This document shows positions 31,241 to 43,250 of a stretch of 64,000 bases of DNA, one piece after another; positions within the stretch are counted from its first letter, which is position 1; every line of letters starts with the position of its first letter. The notes beneath the pieces are model-generated. The model ran no database searches. It worked only from the letters and a program-made list of their open reading frames with translations, and was not told the DNA's origin. The stretch is from assembly GCA_947687605.1 (NCBI GenBank), contig CANTUT010000364.1, positions 212,001 through 276,000 on the forward strand. Reading direction: 5' to 3'. The translations under genes and the position numbers were made by a program. This stretch comes from Reutealis trisperma (lineage: Eukaryota > Streptophyta > Magnoliopsida > Malpighiales > Euphorbiaceae).

Positions 31241-33423
31241 CTAACGGTGTCTGTGTCTCTCCCTCCTCTGCTCGTATGGAGACTCATCTCCCTCATTGCC
31301 ACTATCATCTTTACCTCTACCAACATCTCTACTACCTCTCAACTCCACTTGGGTCAAAGCAGATGATAGTGCAGCAGTTAGATGACCCATCACCCTCTGG
31401 GCCTCATGAGCCCAATCTATAGGCACCTACAAGGTCAAGAACATCAAGCAACTAAACAAGAATCTAAAGTCATGGTAGAATAAGAACAACCTACCTCAGA
31501 AATATCTACTAGAACCTCAGGCCATCTAAAGGGTGTCACTATAGAAGAATCATACTCAACTAGCTGGCCCTGCTCAATAGAAAAGTACTAACAACATATA
31601 GAAGGCCATAAACTCTAATGCCAAATACCACCACCAGATGATCCTAAAGCTATTCCGAGGTTAGAAACAGCAGCAGTAGGAGCAGGAGTAACCCTGGAAG
31701 GCCCTGCTCTATTCAAAAGGTCCCTAACCGAGGGGGTTAGGGTAGAACCAGTAGTCAATCTCTTAGGATCAAAACCAGAATCTAGCCTAAGGATGATACT
31801 TGTCATCAGGGAAGCCTGGCAGAAGTATTCATAATTTGCATCATAATCCATGAAGTGGTCACAATAGAGGCCTACTAGCAATGCCTCATCATCTACAATA
31901 CTTGACTCGTGTCTGATGTCATCTGGAGGAGGTAAAGGCACAACCCTATTACTAGTAATTTGCCCTCTGACTCTTTCCCCAAGGTAATACCTCCTCTCAT
32001 CCCTGAAGTAGAGAAGTAGTATGCATGATGAAAGCATATAGTTGGAACCCATCCATTCCATCACTAATGATGGTAAGCGATCCTAATAGGAATTTCACCG
32101 GACCTATAAAATAGAATGTAAGTCCGAAGCAATTAAAAGCAACAAAGAGCAAACTAGCAGGACAAATACCTGTGCACACCCAATTGGCTAAAATGGGTTA
32201 GATAACCAACAAAACCCATTCTATCAAAGCAGCTGTGTTTACCATAATTCTATAAGTACCCCCAGGGCACTCTATTAGGAACTGAGTTTCTCAAGGAAGG
32301 AGATACGCAAGTAAAGTATTCATAAGCCTAGTACTGCAAAATAGAAGCAATTAGTCAAGTTAATAAGAAGTACAAGATAGAAAGCAAAAATGAGAAAAGA
32401 ACACATGCTCACCTTCTAAATAATATAGGTACCACCTAGGCTAGAGAAAGTGTTTTGGGAGAGATTAGACATCTCCTTATACATTACACACAAAGTGGCA
32501 CCTTCCTAATCATACTCAAATATCTAGGTCAAGTCCTCCAGAAGCCAAGATGTTGAAGTCAATAGTGTCTCTTCTCATGTGAGAGATGGAGCAACCCAAA
32601 ATCATCATAAGGCACAAATGAGCTGCCTGCTCAGTGGTGTAGCTTCCTTATTGATCTAAATCTCCAATCTAGTTTTGAAGCCAGACTCTCGATACATGAA
32701 CATCAGTGCTAGGAGGGTTAAAACCCAATAGCTCAGTCATCCTTTGACTATCTAATGTGGTCTAGGAACCATAAAAGTCTAAAGCTCGATGTCAAAAAGG
32801 CAAACCAATAAGCAAATGGAGATCCATCGGAGTCACCATCAACTCCCTACATGAGAAATGGAAAGTATTAGTGGTATCCCACCACCTCTCTGCCAAAGCC
32901 ATTAATAAGGCATGATCGCCCTCGTGAGAACAGTCCAAGTCTAGCAGACCGAGCAAACCAGAAGGCTTTACCATAGCTCGCATATCGGGATGGCAATTTA
33001 GATAAGTAGCAACTCTCACCAGGTTACCTTTACCTCCCCTCAATCTCAAGTCACATGACTTTGTATGAAATAAATAGAAAATAAATTTTTGCATGCATAA
33101 GAAACTAGGATTTTCTTCACTTTTTCTATTTTATTTTATTTAATTTTCTTTCTTCTTAATTATCATAAAGTGTCATTGTTAAAAAAAAAAAAAAAAGAAG
33201 AAGAAAAGAGAAAAGAAAAGAAAATCATCACTACATAATGAACCAAGCTGCATCATATTATTTCTATTACTTGTATAGAACTAACCTAAGTGTAGGAAAG
33301 AAATACCTCCATGCTGCTAGTAAAGCTTGTGTGATCTCTAGGCTCCTACAATAGAACCTTGGGATTTGCATCACCTCGGGGTTCTGAATAGCTTCTCACA
33401 TGCCTTGAAGTTGAGGAAGCCAT
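31241..33423 (-). pseudogene. Antisense plant-mobile-domain (PMD)-like gene in Ogre-A, broken
   Basis: The gene runs opposite to the retrotransposon. The start ATG (33421-33423, minus) gives MASSTSRHVRSYSEPRGD; one in-frame stop follows near codon 26. A plausible intron runs from a GTATTT donor near 33307 to an acceptor 'catacaaag' near 33073. The next exon (32792-33072) reads RLRGGKGNLVRVATYL, ALLMALAERWWDTTNTFHFS and MVTPMDLHLLIGLPF, the pattern I know from the plant mobile domain ('aminotransferase-like'). A stop follows GLPF. More coding pieces are visible at 31615-32064 and 31241-31426, the latter ending in an arginine-rich tail. PMD proteins are associated with retrotransposons and have been tied to silencing, but a role here is unknown. 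Exon limits are my estimate. Confidence 0.68.
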
Positions 33424-33512
33424 CTTGGTGAAAGAGTTTTAGAGAGAAAGAGTGTAAGTAGAGAGGGATAGAGGAAGTTAAAAATGGTGAGAATGAATGA
33501 AGAAGGGAAGGG

Positions 33513-33540
33513 AATTTATAGAAAGAACTGTGGGCCCCAC
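33513..33540 (-). promoter_or_regulatory. Putative promoter of the antisense PMD-like gene
   Basis: On the minus strand TATAAATT lies at 33513-33520, about 97 bases upstream of the ATG, followed by a CT-rich leader. Ten bases before the box is the perfect palindrome GTGGGCCCCAC (33530-33540), which fits the GTGGGNCC-type site of plant TCP factors. Both are what I see; promoter use is inference. Confidence 0.5.
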
Positions 33541-33910
33541 CTCATTATTTTCTTTTGGCTTGCATAGCTAAGTCGCCAGATTTCGCCATAACAAATCCAT
33601 TTTAAGTCAAAATTGAATTTTATTCAAATAAATAGGTTTATAAGATTTTTATCTATTCCTCAAAATAGAAAGTGACTAATCAGAATCCAAAATCTTTCGT
33701 AATTACAAAAAGTTTAAAAATACAAAATGTTTAAAAAAATTGAAAAAATAGTCCAAACGAATTCAGAAAAGCCTAAAAATAGACATGGCACCTCAACATA
33801 AATCTTAAAACTGACGAAGATCCTTAGTCATCTAAAAACTTCAAGAATTTTCCCAGTTCATACTTATTTGACCCGGCCTCCTGTCTGGTTGAGTCTGATA
33901 AGGGGGCAGC
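33541..33910 (+). other. Ogre-A sequence before the 3' LTR, with polypurine tract
   Basis: AT-rich non-coding DNA ends in 'tctgataagggggcagc' (33894-33910), the polypurine tract before the LTR. It also serves as upstream DNA for the antisense gene. No ORF. Confidence 0.6.
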
Positions 33911-35576
33911 TATGAACCCTTTATTTTACACCTCCAAATGATCCACATTTGATTACAAACTCATAGAATCAGACTGGGCTCAAATAAGATAAAAAATTGG
34001 ATGAGAATGGGTTGAAAAATGAGCTGCGGTGGGCTGCAGTTATCGCAGACATCTCTGTGGTAGCCAATTGGCTACCACAGCCAACCCTGTGGTTACCGCA
34101 AAGCTCTTTGCAGTTACCGTAGGCTTTAGTCAGTTGCCGCAACGTGTTTTGACAAAATCCCACACCGAAAAATCACCCTTTTAAGCCTTTAAATCCTCCC
34201 TATAAATACCTTGCACCTCATAACAACTTTGACACATAATTATATAATTCTATACTCTCTTAAATCTTTCTAAACCCTATTCCTAAGCTTTCCAATCATC
34301 AAAACCCTCTTTCTAATCCTCCAAATCTCTAAAACCTTATTCCAAAACCTCCTCCATCATATAAAACTTTATTCATAAGCTTCCTAATTATCCCAAAACC
34401 CCATTCATAAGCCTCATAATCACCTTAAACCTTATCTCTAAGCTTTTTAATCAAGAAAAGGTGCAACTCAAGTTATTTTTTTTCAAAGGGAATTCATGAT
34501 ACTCAAGCAAAAGTGATCCAAAGTCTTTCCTTCAAGAAAAGAGTTCGTACTATTCAAGAGTCCTTCCAAAAGGAGTGCTCGTGATATCCCTAGGACAAGG
34601 TGGAACATAGATTCAGTGCCAAGCTTGCTCCCTATATTCCTCGCCGATAAAAGCGAAACGTAAAAGTTCTTTTCTTTTCCTTTTCAATTTCAATTTTAAG
34701 ATCCAAATTTGAAAAGAGCCATTTTTGTTAATTAAAATCTGACCTAATTAACAAATCCCTAAGCCCTTAAAATCAATCAAAACATGATAACAAAGGCAAT
34801 GACTTAAAAACCCCTTCTTTGCAAGAAGGAAAAACTGCGTGGGGTTTGATTCCCATTGAAAGGGATACGCAGGCTTGTCATCTCTAAGGCTTTCAACTTC
34901 ACTAAAATTAACAACTTCTTCTCTCTATCACCTTCTTCACATAGTCTAGGATCAAAATTGCTTTTCTTAAATAAAAGTAAAACTTTTAGTTCTTTTTTTT
35001 ATAATTATTTTGTTACTCCTTTTTGTACTTTAGTTGTTTAGACTATATTTGGGGAATGTGTGCTTTTCCTAGAACCCATAAGGGCTAAAGGAAAGTCCCC
35101 TAATTTTCATATTTTGACTTGTAATAATTTTAAGTAGTTTTCTTTTATTTTTCATAATTGTCATTATCTCATATTTGTCATACATTTTATAAGTAATATT
35201 TATTTCATGCATCATATTATATATGTTCATGCATACATAAAAACTTCTTTTTATGAAAGCTATATTGTATTTAAGTCAAACTAATTTTTTTTGTATTGTT
35301 TTAAGCAAAACCTATCCCCCAGCCCTCTTTGGTCATTCGAGGACTAGTGCTTTTTCTTGGGATACATGTTATAATTTTAGAGTCAATCAAATTGGGTTTT
35401 TCCTTTAATTTTCCCAACTAAAACAAACAAAATTAAAGTGGCGACTCTTTCTGCAAATAACAATTTACAAAATACAATTTTTTGAGCTCAAAATGAGTTC
35501 CCATCGTGATGTTTCTCCCAATGAGCATTTTGATTCCCTTCAGCGGATCAGACCAGTGCTCGAGTGAGGCCTCACA
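33911..35576 (+). repeat. 3' LTR of Ogre-A (1666 bp)
   Basis: It starts TATGAACCCTTTATTTTAC, where the related Ogre-B LTR starts TGTGAACCC, and ends 'gaggcctcaca'. A cluster of GC-rich words ('ggttaccgc', 'gtagccaattggctac', 'gttgccgcaac') at 34023-34145 precedes TATAAATA at 34201-34208. It has a ~48-base segment with 'aaccccattcataagcctca' that is absent from the 5' LTR. Sequence after 35576 belongs to gypsy C. Confidence 0.85.
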
Positions 35577-37975
35577 GGTAGAAGTGTAGGTCTTGATGTA
35601 AGGAATGCCTTCCTATTTTTATTTATTTATTTAAATATGTTGATTAGATATATGGATTAAATGTGAACAAAAATTTTGTGTACTTAAATTGATGATAGAA
35701 ATACTCTAAGATTTTATTACGTTAATATATATAATGTTGCCTAGGGAAAGACTAAGGGGATGATTGAGGAGGGGACTTCTCCATCTTAGAAGACAAATAG
35801 ATCTTGATGTTGCTTTAAATGTAGCTTTTATTGCTGCATCACTACCTGAGGTTATAGAACCATCAAGAGTTCAATGATGGGTATAAGAAGTGGATTGACA
35901 AATGCCTCTTGCAAATGATGAGGCTATGAAGGAGGAGCTTAAAGAGTTAAGAAGGGAAGTACATGAATTGAGGCAAGCTTGGCAATGATAGCTTGAGGTA
36001 GCTCTACTACTTGTACAAGTGAATGTTCCAATTCTAGGGTAGATGGCGAAAAGGGTGTTAAATGATAGAGGTTTTTTTATGTCTAGTTTTATGAAGATGG
36101 GGTTACTTGAGTTTCATAGTGAAAATAGAGAGGAACTGCATGGATTTTTGGAAGCTGTGGAAAAAGTGATATAGAGGTTGTCGTGTTCTGATGTAAAAGC
36201 AATTTAGCTAGTGGGACTGTTATTAAAAGATAATACTTGGGGGTGGTCTCAATGCCACGTGGAGAGTATATTGTATAGAGATGCTCCTCCCATTTAAGAA
36301 TAATATAAGCAAGAGATGATGGATGAATTCTTAGCAGAAGGAGAAAAGGAAAATCACATTGCGAGATTTGATTGCTAAAGTAAGAAGGGACGACGAGAAC
36401 AAATTATGTGAGGGAGTTTGATAAGTTGAGTAAGTACACTTAAGAGATTGTGCCAATTGAAGCTGCTAAGATTAAAAGGTTTAGAAGAGGACTTATTACA
36501 CTACTATATAATGCCTTATGTGTAATAGAATTTACTTCACTATCAAAGTTAATTATTAAGGTGAAGTAGATAGGGTCTAACACAATGATGAAAGGGTCAA
36601 AAGAGACTAACAAAAAAAGAATAAGGGAAAAAGTCAAGAAGGTAGTTCCTAACCTGGAATGATAAAGTTATCATTCTTAGCATCAAGTTACAACCAACTA
36701 AGAGGAGGTGGAAATGGTAGAGGATATGGCAGAAGGGCTTCATTATCTTCTACTTTGGTGAATGCAAACTATCAGACAAGCATTATTTGCAGGAAAAAAC
36801 ATATGGGAACTTACAAAATGGCCTTCAGAGCTTATTTAAAGTGTGGTTAGATGGGCCATTTTATAAAAGACTGTCATTTTTGGAAGACATGAGGGGTGCT
36901 CCAATAACTTCATAACTAACCATCTAAATGCCAAGACAAGAAATAAGGACTATTGGAGGTTAAGAGGCTAGGGAAAAGCATCTGGAATAGCACAATCAAT
37001 AAAAGGTCTAGGAAGGGTCAGGGTGTATGCCTTCAATTAGCACGAAGCTTATGATGCTAATGATATAGTGATAGGTACCATTCTTATTAAGAATGTTAAA
37101 GCTTACATATTGTTTCATTCGAGCTTGACACATTCTTTTATCTCACCATAATTTCTAAAGAAGTTAGGAAGGGATAAGGAATTGATGGGGGTTACTTTGG
37201 AAGTTAGTACACTCTTAAGGTAGAAAATAGATGTGGATTATGTGTATCCATCTTATAAGGTAGAAATTAGAGATAGTAACCTCTTTGTGGATTTAATTGA
37301 ACTTTTGATATTGTATCTGGATGTAATATTTAGAATGGATTGGCTGTTTAGCCATGGTTCCTATAAAGATTGTAGTGAAATGAGGATAATGTTTAAGAAA
37401 AGAGTAAGGAGTTAGTATTCCAAGGTGAAACGCAACCTTCCTTCTAATATGATATCAGCTATTGGAGATAGAAGATTGTTGAAGAAGGGGTGTTAAGGGT
37501 ACCTAGCACACATAGTTGATATAAGAGAGATTTCTAAGAAGGTTTAGTAGAAACCCATAGTAGATGAGTTTCTAGAGGTATTTCTTAATGAATTACATGG
37601 TTACCGTCCAAGAGGGAAATTGAGTTAAGCATTGAACTTCTTCTAGGAACTTAACCTATATCGATTCCATCTTATTGTATGGCACCTGTTGAGTTGAAGA
37701 AGCTTAAGGTGTAACTACAAGATATGTTGGATAAAGGATTCATTATACTAAATAGCTCCCTATGGGGCACAGCAATTCTATTTGTGAAGAAGAAAGATGG
37801 CTTACTTCTATTGTCCATAGATTATCAATAGTTGAATAAAGTGACTGTAGAAATAAGTACCCTTTACTGAGAATTGATGATTTGTTTGACCAACAATAGG
37901 GAGCTATTCATTTATCAAAAATTAATCTTAGATCAAGGTATCATAAGCTTTGCATTCGAAATGAAGACATATATA
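35577..37975 (+). pseudogene. Gypsy C: chromovirus-type gag and pol remnant, left part
   Basis: A decayed frame starts near ATG 35734 (MLPRERLRG). Gag-core text HGFLEAVEKVI and LKDNTWGWSQCHVESILYRD lies at about 36140-36290. A zinc knuckle LKCG*MGHFIKDC at about 36835-36875 has a stop in place of tryptophan. Protease text follows ('LTHSFISP', then DVIFRMDWL at 37318-37344). Reverse transcriptase begins with VDEFLEVFLNELHG and reaches 'SRYHKLCIRNEDIY' at 37975, where family D is inserted. Pieces resume at 48219. There are many stops in all frames. No LTR of this element is visible: on the left it meets the Ogre-A LTR. Gag and polymerase motifs fit Ty3/gypsy chromoviruses. Confidence 0.8.
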
Positions 37976-40900
37976 TGTAACAACTCACATCTACCCTAAG
38001 AGTTTTAATGACAAATTATTTGAATTTAGGGTTATTGTGACAAATTGTGTGACTATATTAAAATTCATGTGTGATGTGATTATGAGTTTGGGACATGTTA
38101 AATTAATTTAATATGCCTAATATTAATTATTATGGTGAAATAAATGATTTATATGAAGTTCATTAGCATAAAATAATTTATTGTGCATAAAATGAATTTT
38201 CATGTAAAAAGACAATTTTTAGGCGTAAAATAATTTTATGAGTATTTTTAAAATAAATGTTTTTGGAGAAATTTTAATGAAAATAATAAGAAATTTTTTT
38301 TTTATTTTTATTACCCATAATCAGCCTCTAATTTAAATAAAAAGCCCAAATACCTAAAATCCCACTACCCAAAAACTCTCCTAACCTAACTCATTAAGGG
38401 TATTAGTGGAAATTGCCCAAAACCCTATATTTAAAACATCAAATTCGGTAGCCTAAGTGTTCTAGCAGCCACCACTCTATTTTTTTGTATTTTGGCAGAA
38501 AAATTCTCTCAAAATATTTCTCTATACCGAAATTCACAAAATCCTTTTAAACTTGCGATTTTCGCGACCATTTCGTAAGTTTTTCTTTTCCTTTCAATTT
38601 GCTATTTGGTTTTAATGAAACTAATCTTAGGAAAATTATTTTGAACTGATAGAATTCAGGTTAGGTTATTTCTTGAGAGAAAAATCATTTTTTCTACTGA
38701 AAGCACCAATCTCTCTATGCGATTTCTCCAAAGGTGAATCTTACGACTCAAAATCGAAATTTTCATGCATAAACATCACTAGGGGGGATTTCTATACCAT
38801 TGCATTATAAACTAATTTTTGATGTGTTTAGATGAAAAATATTGAATTAAATCATATCTTTGTATATTACTGTAATGACCAAAAAGTTTTAGAAAACAAG
38901 GAAATTTAAGGTTTCACTCTAGAACTAGAAAATTAGAAAATTCTACAATTTGAAAACTCAATGGCTGCCAATTTGTGATGTTTAATATTATAAACTGATA
39001 ATTGTTTGGTTTAGATGAAAAATAATGATTTAAATCATGTATTTATATATTACTATAATGAATGGAAAGCACAGAAAATCATGATTTTCACCCTAGACCT
39101 TGAAACTTGGAATTTTCATCCATAATTATGATCAATGGCTATTGATTCATACATATGGATGTTCGAAACTGATATTTTCTATGATTGAATAAAAAATAAT
39201 GATTTAAACCACATGTTTACATATTGTTGTGATGACCGGAAAGTACCAAAAATAAAAAAACTCATGATTTTGCATCCTAGAACCTAAAGTTAGAAATTTT
39301 CATGCATATGAATGTATATATGGGCTGATTCCTACATGTTTATATTATAAAATGATTTTTTTTATTGCATGAAAAATCTTGGTTCAATCCATGTTTTTAC
39401 ATATTACTATAATAGACAAAATGTGCAAAAAGTAAGAAAATTTAGTTTTTCCTTTAATAAGAGCATTCGGCCTACATTGGGATTCTTATCCCAATGTCCA
39501 TAATTTTTGTGTGATATATTTTAATGATTATTGATATATATGAATGAATGATAAATGATTAAATTGCATATTAGTTGAAGGAATGACCTTAGAGAAGACT
39601 AGAGGTAATTTGGTATACTTAAGGTATCTTAACCTTAGATTGAGATTAATTTGTGAATGTGATTGGATAATATGGAAGTAAGTTGTATGATGATCTCACA
39701 ATGAATTAGTAATCTTGAATTGATGAAGAGATTGTTTGAATGAATTTGGTCATAAGAGATAAGCCTGATGCTTGAAGGGTTATTTGTTAAGTTGACATAT
39801 ATAGAAGTGTTAAATGTACTAGATGATTGTTAAAGTGAATTGATATTAAGGTAATGATATTGTGTTGACCTTAGAAAGGTATTGACATGATTGTAATGTG
39901 TTTTTATATGGGCCTATAAAGGCTAAATGTGCAAGACTTTTGATGTCAATATGTATGTGCAAGTGATGAAGTACACTTATATGTGTAACTCTAAGTATAT
40001 TTGAATGTTATATGTGCATAGGGTAGCAATAGGATAGGATAGCATCATGATTAAATAAATACTAAGTATTGAATTAAATATTATGTTAGAGGTTAAGGAG
40101 CTTTAGAGGTTTGAAAGGGCTACGTGTACTAGGAGCAAAGGAACCACAAGGTTGGTAAACACTATATTCATGCTACAAGCATGAGTAACATTATGTTATG
40201 TTTCAAATATGTGATATCATATTATATGAGCCTTTGAGATCTTTGAAACCCATGTTCTTCCTATCTTACAATATGATTAAATGATTTCTTTGTTAAGCTT
40301 GGGTTGCCAAAGGACAATTGGTCTAAAAACCATTTTTTTTTTATCCAAAGATAATTCCTTATGATTATTGCCCTAACTTGTATTCTTTTTGGAACTACAA
40401 TATCTTTGTATCTTTCACTCAAAATTAAATTGCCATTGTTATTATGATATATGTTATTACTACCTTAAATGTTATTGTTATATATGAATACCATTAGCTC
40501 TAGCTATGGTACTTTTAACCCTATATGCAGAAGTCCTCGTGTCGATGCGGGTAATCATCGAAACCTGTGCACATAGTCTCAACCCGATGGATAGGGGTAG
40601 TGTATCCACCTCAGCTAGAAAGGGGCGGTTCTAGCTGTGGGGCTTGATCAACTTCACAACTTTTATATGATAGGAGTTGGAATTTGGTTTAATGCCACCT
40701 CTCCTCTATGTGTTTGAGTGATAGAGCAATAGCCTTCACTCTCTATGTATTATAATTGTGATTTTTACAAACTTATTAAATTGAACCCTTGATAAATTGC
40801 AAACTTGTTAAATTGATCCCTTGCTAAATTGCAACTTGATTCATGAATTGAAAATCATGAACTATGTGTATAAGTTATGAGTTTCCTTTATAAAGGAATA

Positions 40901-41365
40901 TGTGTTAATATATGTGCCTTATCGTTTACTCATTGAGATCATCTATCTCACCCCTTTTTCCTTGTATGGTTCTAGGTGAGCAAATATGAGGAGGTAAGGT
41001 GATAGCTCAAGCATTCTACTTTGCTTAGGGATTCCTTGTCCAAGTCATTAATAATACCTTGCTATGAAGTGTTGTCATGAGATGCTCTAGGAATATCTAT
41101 TTTTGATGTTTATTTTGAGAAGTCATTTATTAAGGTTTTCGAGTAAATTATGAATATTATTTCCTTGTGGATTATATGTGAAGTGTCTAATTACTGTCTT
41201 CTGCAATTAAAGGTTTTCATATAATGTTTTAAATGAGTTATTGCATAAGGTTTGGTATGATCCTAGGTATGATTTGTATATGTGTAAGTGGGTTCTACGG
41301 GCGTGGGTGACCTTATATCTCCCCGTGTTCTAGAACCATCATATCTCTAAAGTTGGGATGTGACA
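37976..41365 (+). repeat. 5' LTR of family D + copy (3390 bp)
   Basis: It runs from TGTAACAACTCACATC to ...GGGATGTGACA. A TATA-like TATATTTAAA sits at about 38426-38435, followed by a CT-rich segment. Of the first ~190 aligned bases I count about 18 differences from the 3' LTR, mostly transitions. It has a single copy of the 'gccttcactctctatgt' word that forms arrays in other family D LTRs. Confidence 0.88.
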
Positions 41366-41368
41366 AAG

Positions 41369-41382
41369 TTGGTATCAGAGCT
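41369..41382 (+). promoter_or_regulatory. Primer-binding site of family D
   Basis: TTGGTATCAGAGCT lies three bases past the LTR and matches the initiator methionine tRNA 3' end. The minus copy has the same site at about 58991-59007, read on the other strand. Confidence 0.88.
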
Positions 41383-41575
41383 ATAGTTTTTGAAGTCTAG
41401 TTTAGACTTGTCTATTTATTAAGTTAAGTAAGTATAATCCTGGAGCATAGGAATTTTCCTATCATGTCAATTGCAGTCTATCATTTGTATAGTTCTGCAA
41501 AAATCCTAATAAATTATAGTACTTTTGTTATTGGTTGCTTGTGTGCCTTACTATTCTTTTACCAAATGACTAAGA

Positions 41576-42162
41576 AGATTACCTTTGTTTGAGGACTATG
41601 ACTTAGAACGCCACATGTGGCTTGCAAAAGGACGTGGAGAGGGATGTTCGAGAAAGCCATACCTATGATCCACCTAAAGAGAGAAAAGAATCTTGAGGAG
41701 GAGGATGCCATGGAATGTCTAGGTTATTAATGGATTAAAAGTAAGATGCAGAGGTTTGAAATAGACTGTTCAAAACTGATAGAAGAAAATCAACGTTGAA
41801 AGTTTCTAATCCATGCTTTGAGAGAGGATGTGTATAAACGGCTTAAGGCTAAAAGAGCCAAGAATGCTAAATGGGAACAAAAGAGCAAGGGATGCAGAGG
41901 CCAACATAGAAGAGGTGTAAGAGGTCCAGGAAAGGAATATTCACTAACAACTTCAACACCTGGACAGCGTAATAGTCAATCAACATAGGTTTTCCCTACT
42001 TGTAACCATTATGGTAGGAAGCATTATGGGGTTTGTCGAAAGGTCTCTGGTGTATGTTTGAGGTGTGGACAGATAGATCACTTCATCAAGGATTGCCCTC
42101 AGATAAGGAACTTAGGAAATAGGGCCTCGACACCTCCACCAACCAGACCATCTCAACCTTAA
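41576..42162 (+). pseudogene. Family D gag-like ORF with double zinc knuckle, + copy
   Basis: The start ATG at 41576 gives MTKKITF then a stop; the minus copy begins MTNKITPA and also has an early stop. The conserved middle reads KRTWREMFEKAIPMI, an acidic stretch, and a short coiled-coil-like part 'SKLIEENQ'. The C-terminal half has CNHYGRKHYGVC and then CLRCGQIDHFIKDC (42055-42096), the two-part zinc-knuckle arrangement usual in chromovirus gag, ending TPPPTRPSQP and a stop at 42160-42162. It is shorter than normal gag and I do not see a gag core. RNA binding is likely for the family; this copy is inactive. Confidence 0.62.
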
Positions 42163-42780
42163 GGGAAGGGAGCCAAGAATAAGAGACACAACTAAGACTT
42201 TTGCTAGTAGATGGTAACAATTAGCTTAAAGGAATAGGACTTATATGATACGAATAATATTATTTGATTACTTAGTGACTTAGTATGGATTGATTTCTTT
42301 TATTGCCTATGAGATGATTGACTTTTGAAAATGATAGGAGAGCTCATTATGTTATAGGTTATGTGCTACGTGATTAGGATACATGATATATGCCATGATA
42401 TGTGATACTTGCTAGGTGATATATGTCTTGTGATGTGATATTATATGATGGGTGCTCATGTTAAAGACATGCCAAGTATGACATTTCGATATTAGAGTTA
42501 AATGGATTAGAAAGAGAAGTGGACTAGGTTTTGATCCAATTAAGATTAATGATTGATAGGTATAATGTTATGAGGTATGAAATGTTTACATGTTATAATG
42601 GTTTGATAAATGAATTATATGGAGTTATTGAATGATAATTGTGATTGATGTCATAGGAAGAGAAATGATAGTTGGTAATGATCAGTAAGAGAATGAAACA
42701 AATCAGTTACGATACATATATATATGTATACTGTAGGAGTAAGTGAAATATATGAAGGAATTTATGGTTTAGATACTACC
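42163..42780 (+). other. AT-rich linker between gag-like ORF and protease, family D
   Basis: About 620 non-coding bases, including 'gtgatattatatgatgggtg' near 42440, align with the minus copy (about 57700-58300). A linker of this kind is unusual in gypsy elements, where gag leads straight into protease. It marks the reduced layout of the family. Confidence 0.5.
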
Positions 42781-43250
42781 ATATAAACTAGAACAACAAG
42801 AGAGCTAGGGATTTCTCTATCACTTATATAAATATCGAGTATAGTCAGAGGAGGAATATTTGTCTAGTGTGATTGGAAAGAAAAAGGTATCATTCCAATT
42901 CAAATTTTTAGTGCAAGATGCTTGATTGATTTTGGTGCTATGCATTCATTTGTGTTTTGCTAAGAGTCTCAGTAGAGATAAGGAATTAATCAATGAACCC
43001 TCAGTAGGGTTGACTCTTTTGGGAGCAATGATGGAAGTAAGGTATTGTTTAAGGATTGTGAGGTAGATATTGATAGACAAAAACTTCCTATGGAATTATT
43101 AGAACTTGATATCCTAGAATTCGATGTCATCTTAAGAATAGTTTGGCTATATGAGTAAGGAGCTTATATTGACTATAGAGAAAAGCAAGTAGAATTTTGA
43201 GCTAAGGATGGGGAGAAATTTTTGTATCAAGGAGATTCCTATAATTAAGG
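42781..43250 (+). pseudogene. Family D protease remnant, + copy
   Basis: Read in two frames it gives CLIDFGAMHSFVF (active site, with DFG in place of the usual DTG/DSG), LSRDKELINEPSVG, MMEVRYC, then after a frameshift KDCEVDID and LELDILEFDVILRIVWLYE. This is the retropepsin-like fold of gypsy elements up to the DVILGMDWL block. In intact relatives it cuts the polyprotein. A stop follows, and no reverse transcriptase comes after it. The minus copy has a better open version at 57262-57504. Confidence 0.7.

Larger units (their letters stand above)
27026..35576 (+). mobile_element. Ogre/Tat-like gypsy element 'Ogre-A' with an antisense gene remnant
   Basis: Two direct LTR copies (27026-28461, 5'-truncated; 33911-35576, full) flank 5.4 kb. 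The internal order is primer site, leader, broken gag, an inverted LTR fragment, a minus-strand gene remnant, and a polypurine tract. Pol is not visible. The primer site (TGGGGACTCTGTTGGGGA) resembles the arginine-tRNA type used by Ogre/Tat elements. Extra and antisense ORFs before the 3' LTR are known in that lineage. Because the 5' LTR is truncated, no target duplication can be tested. Confidence 0.75.
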
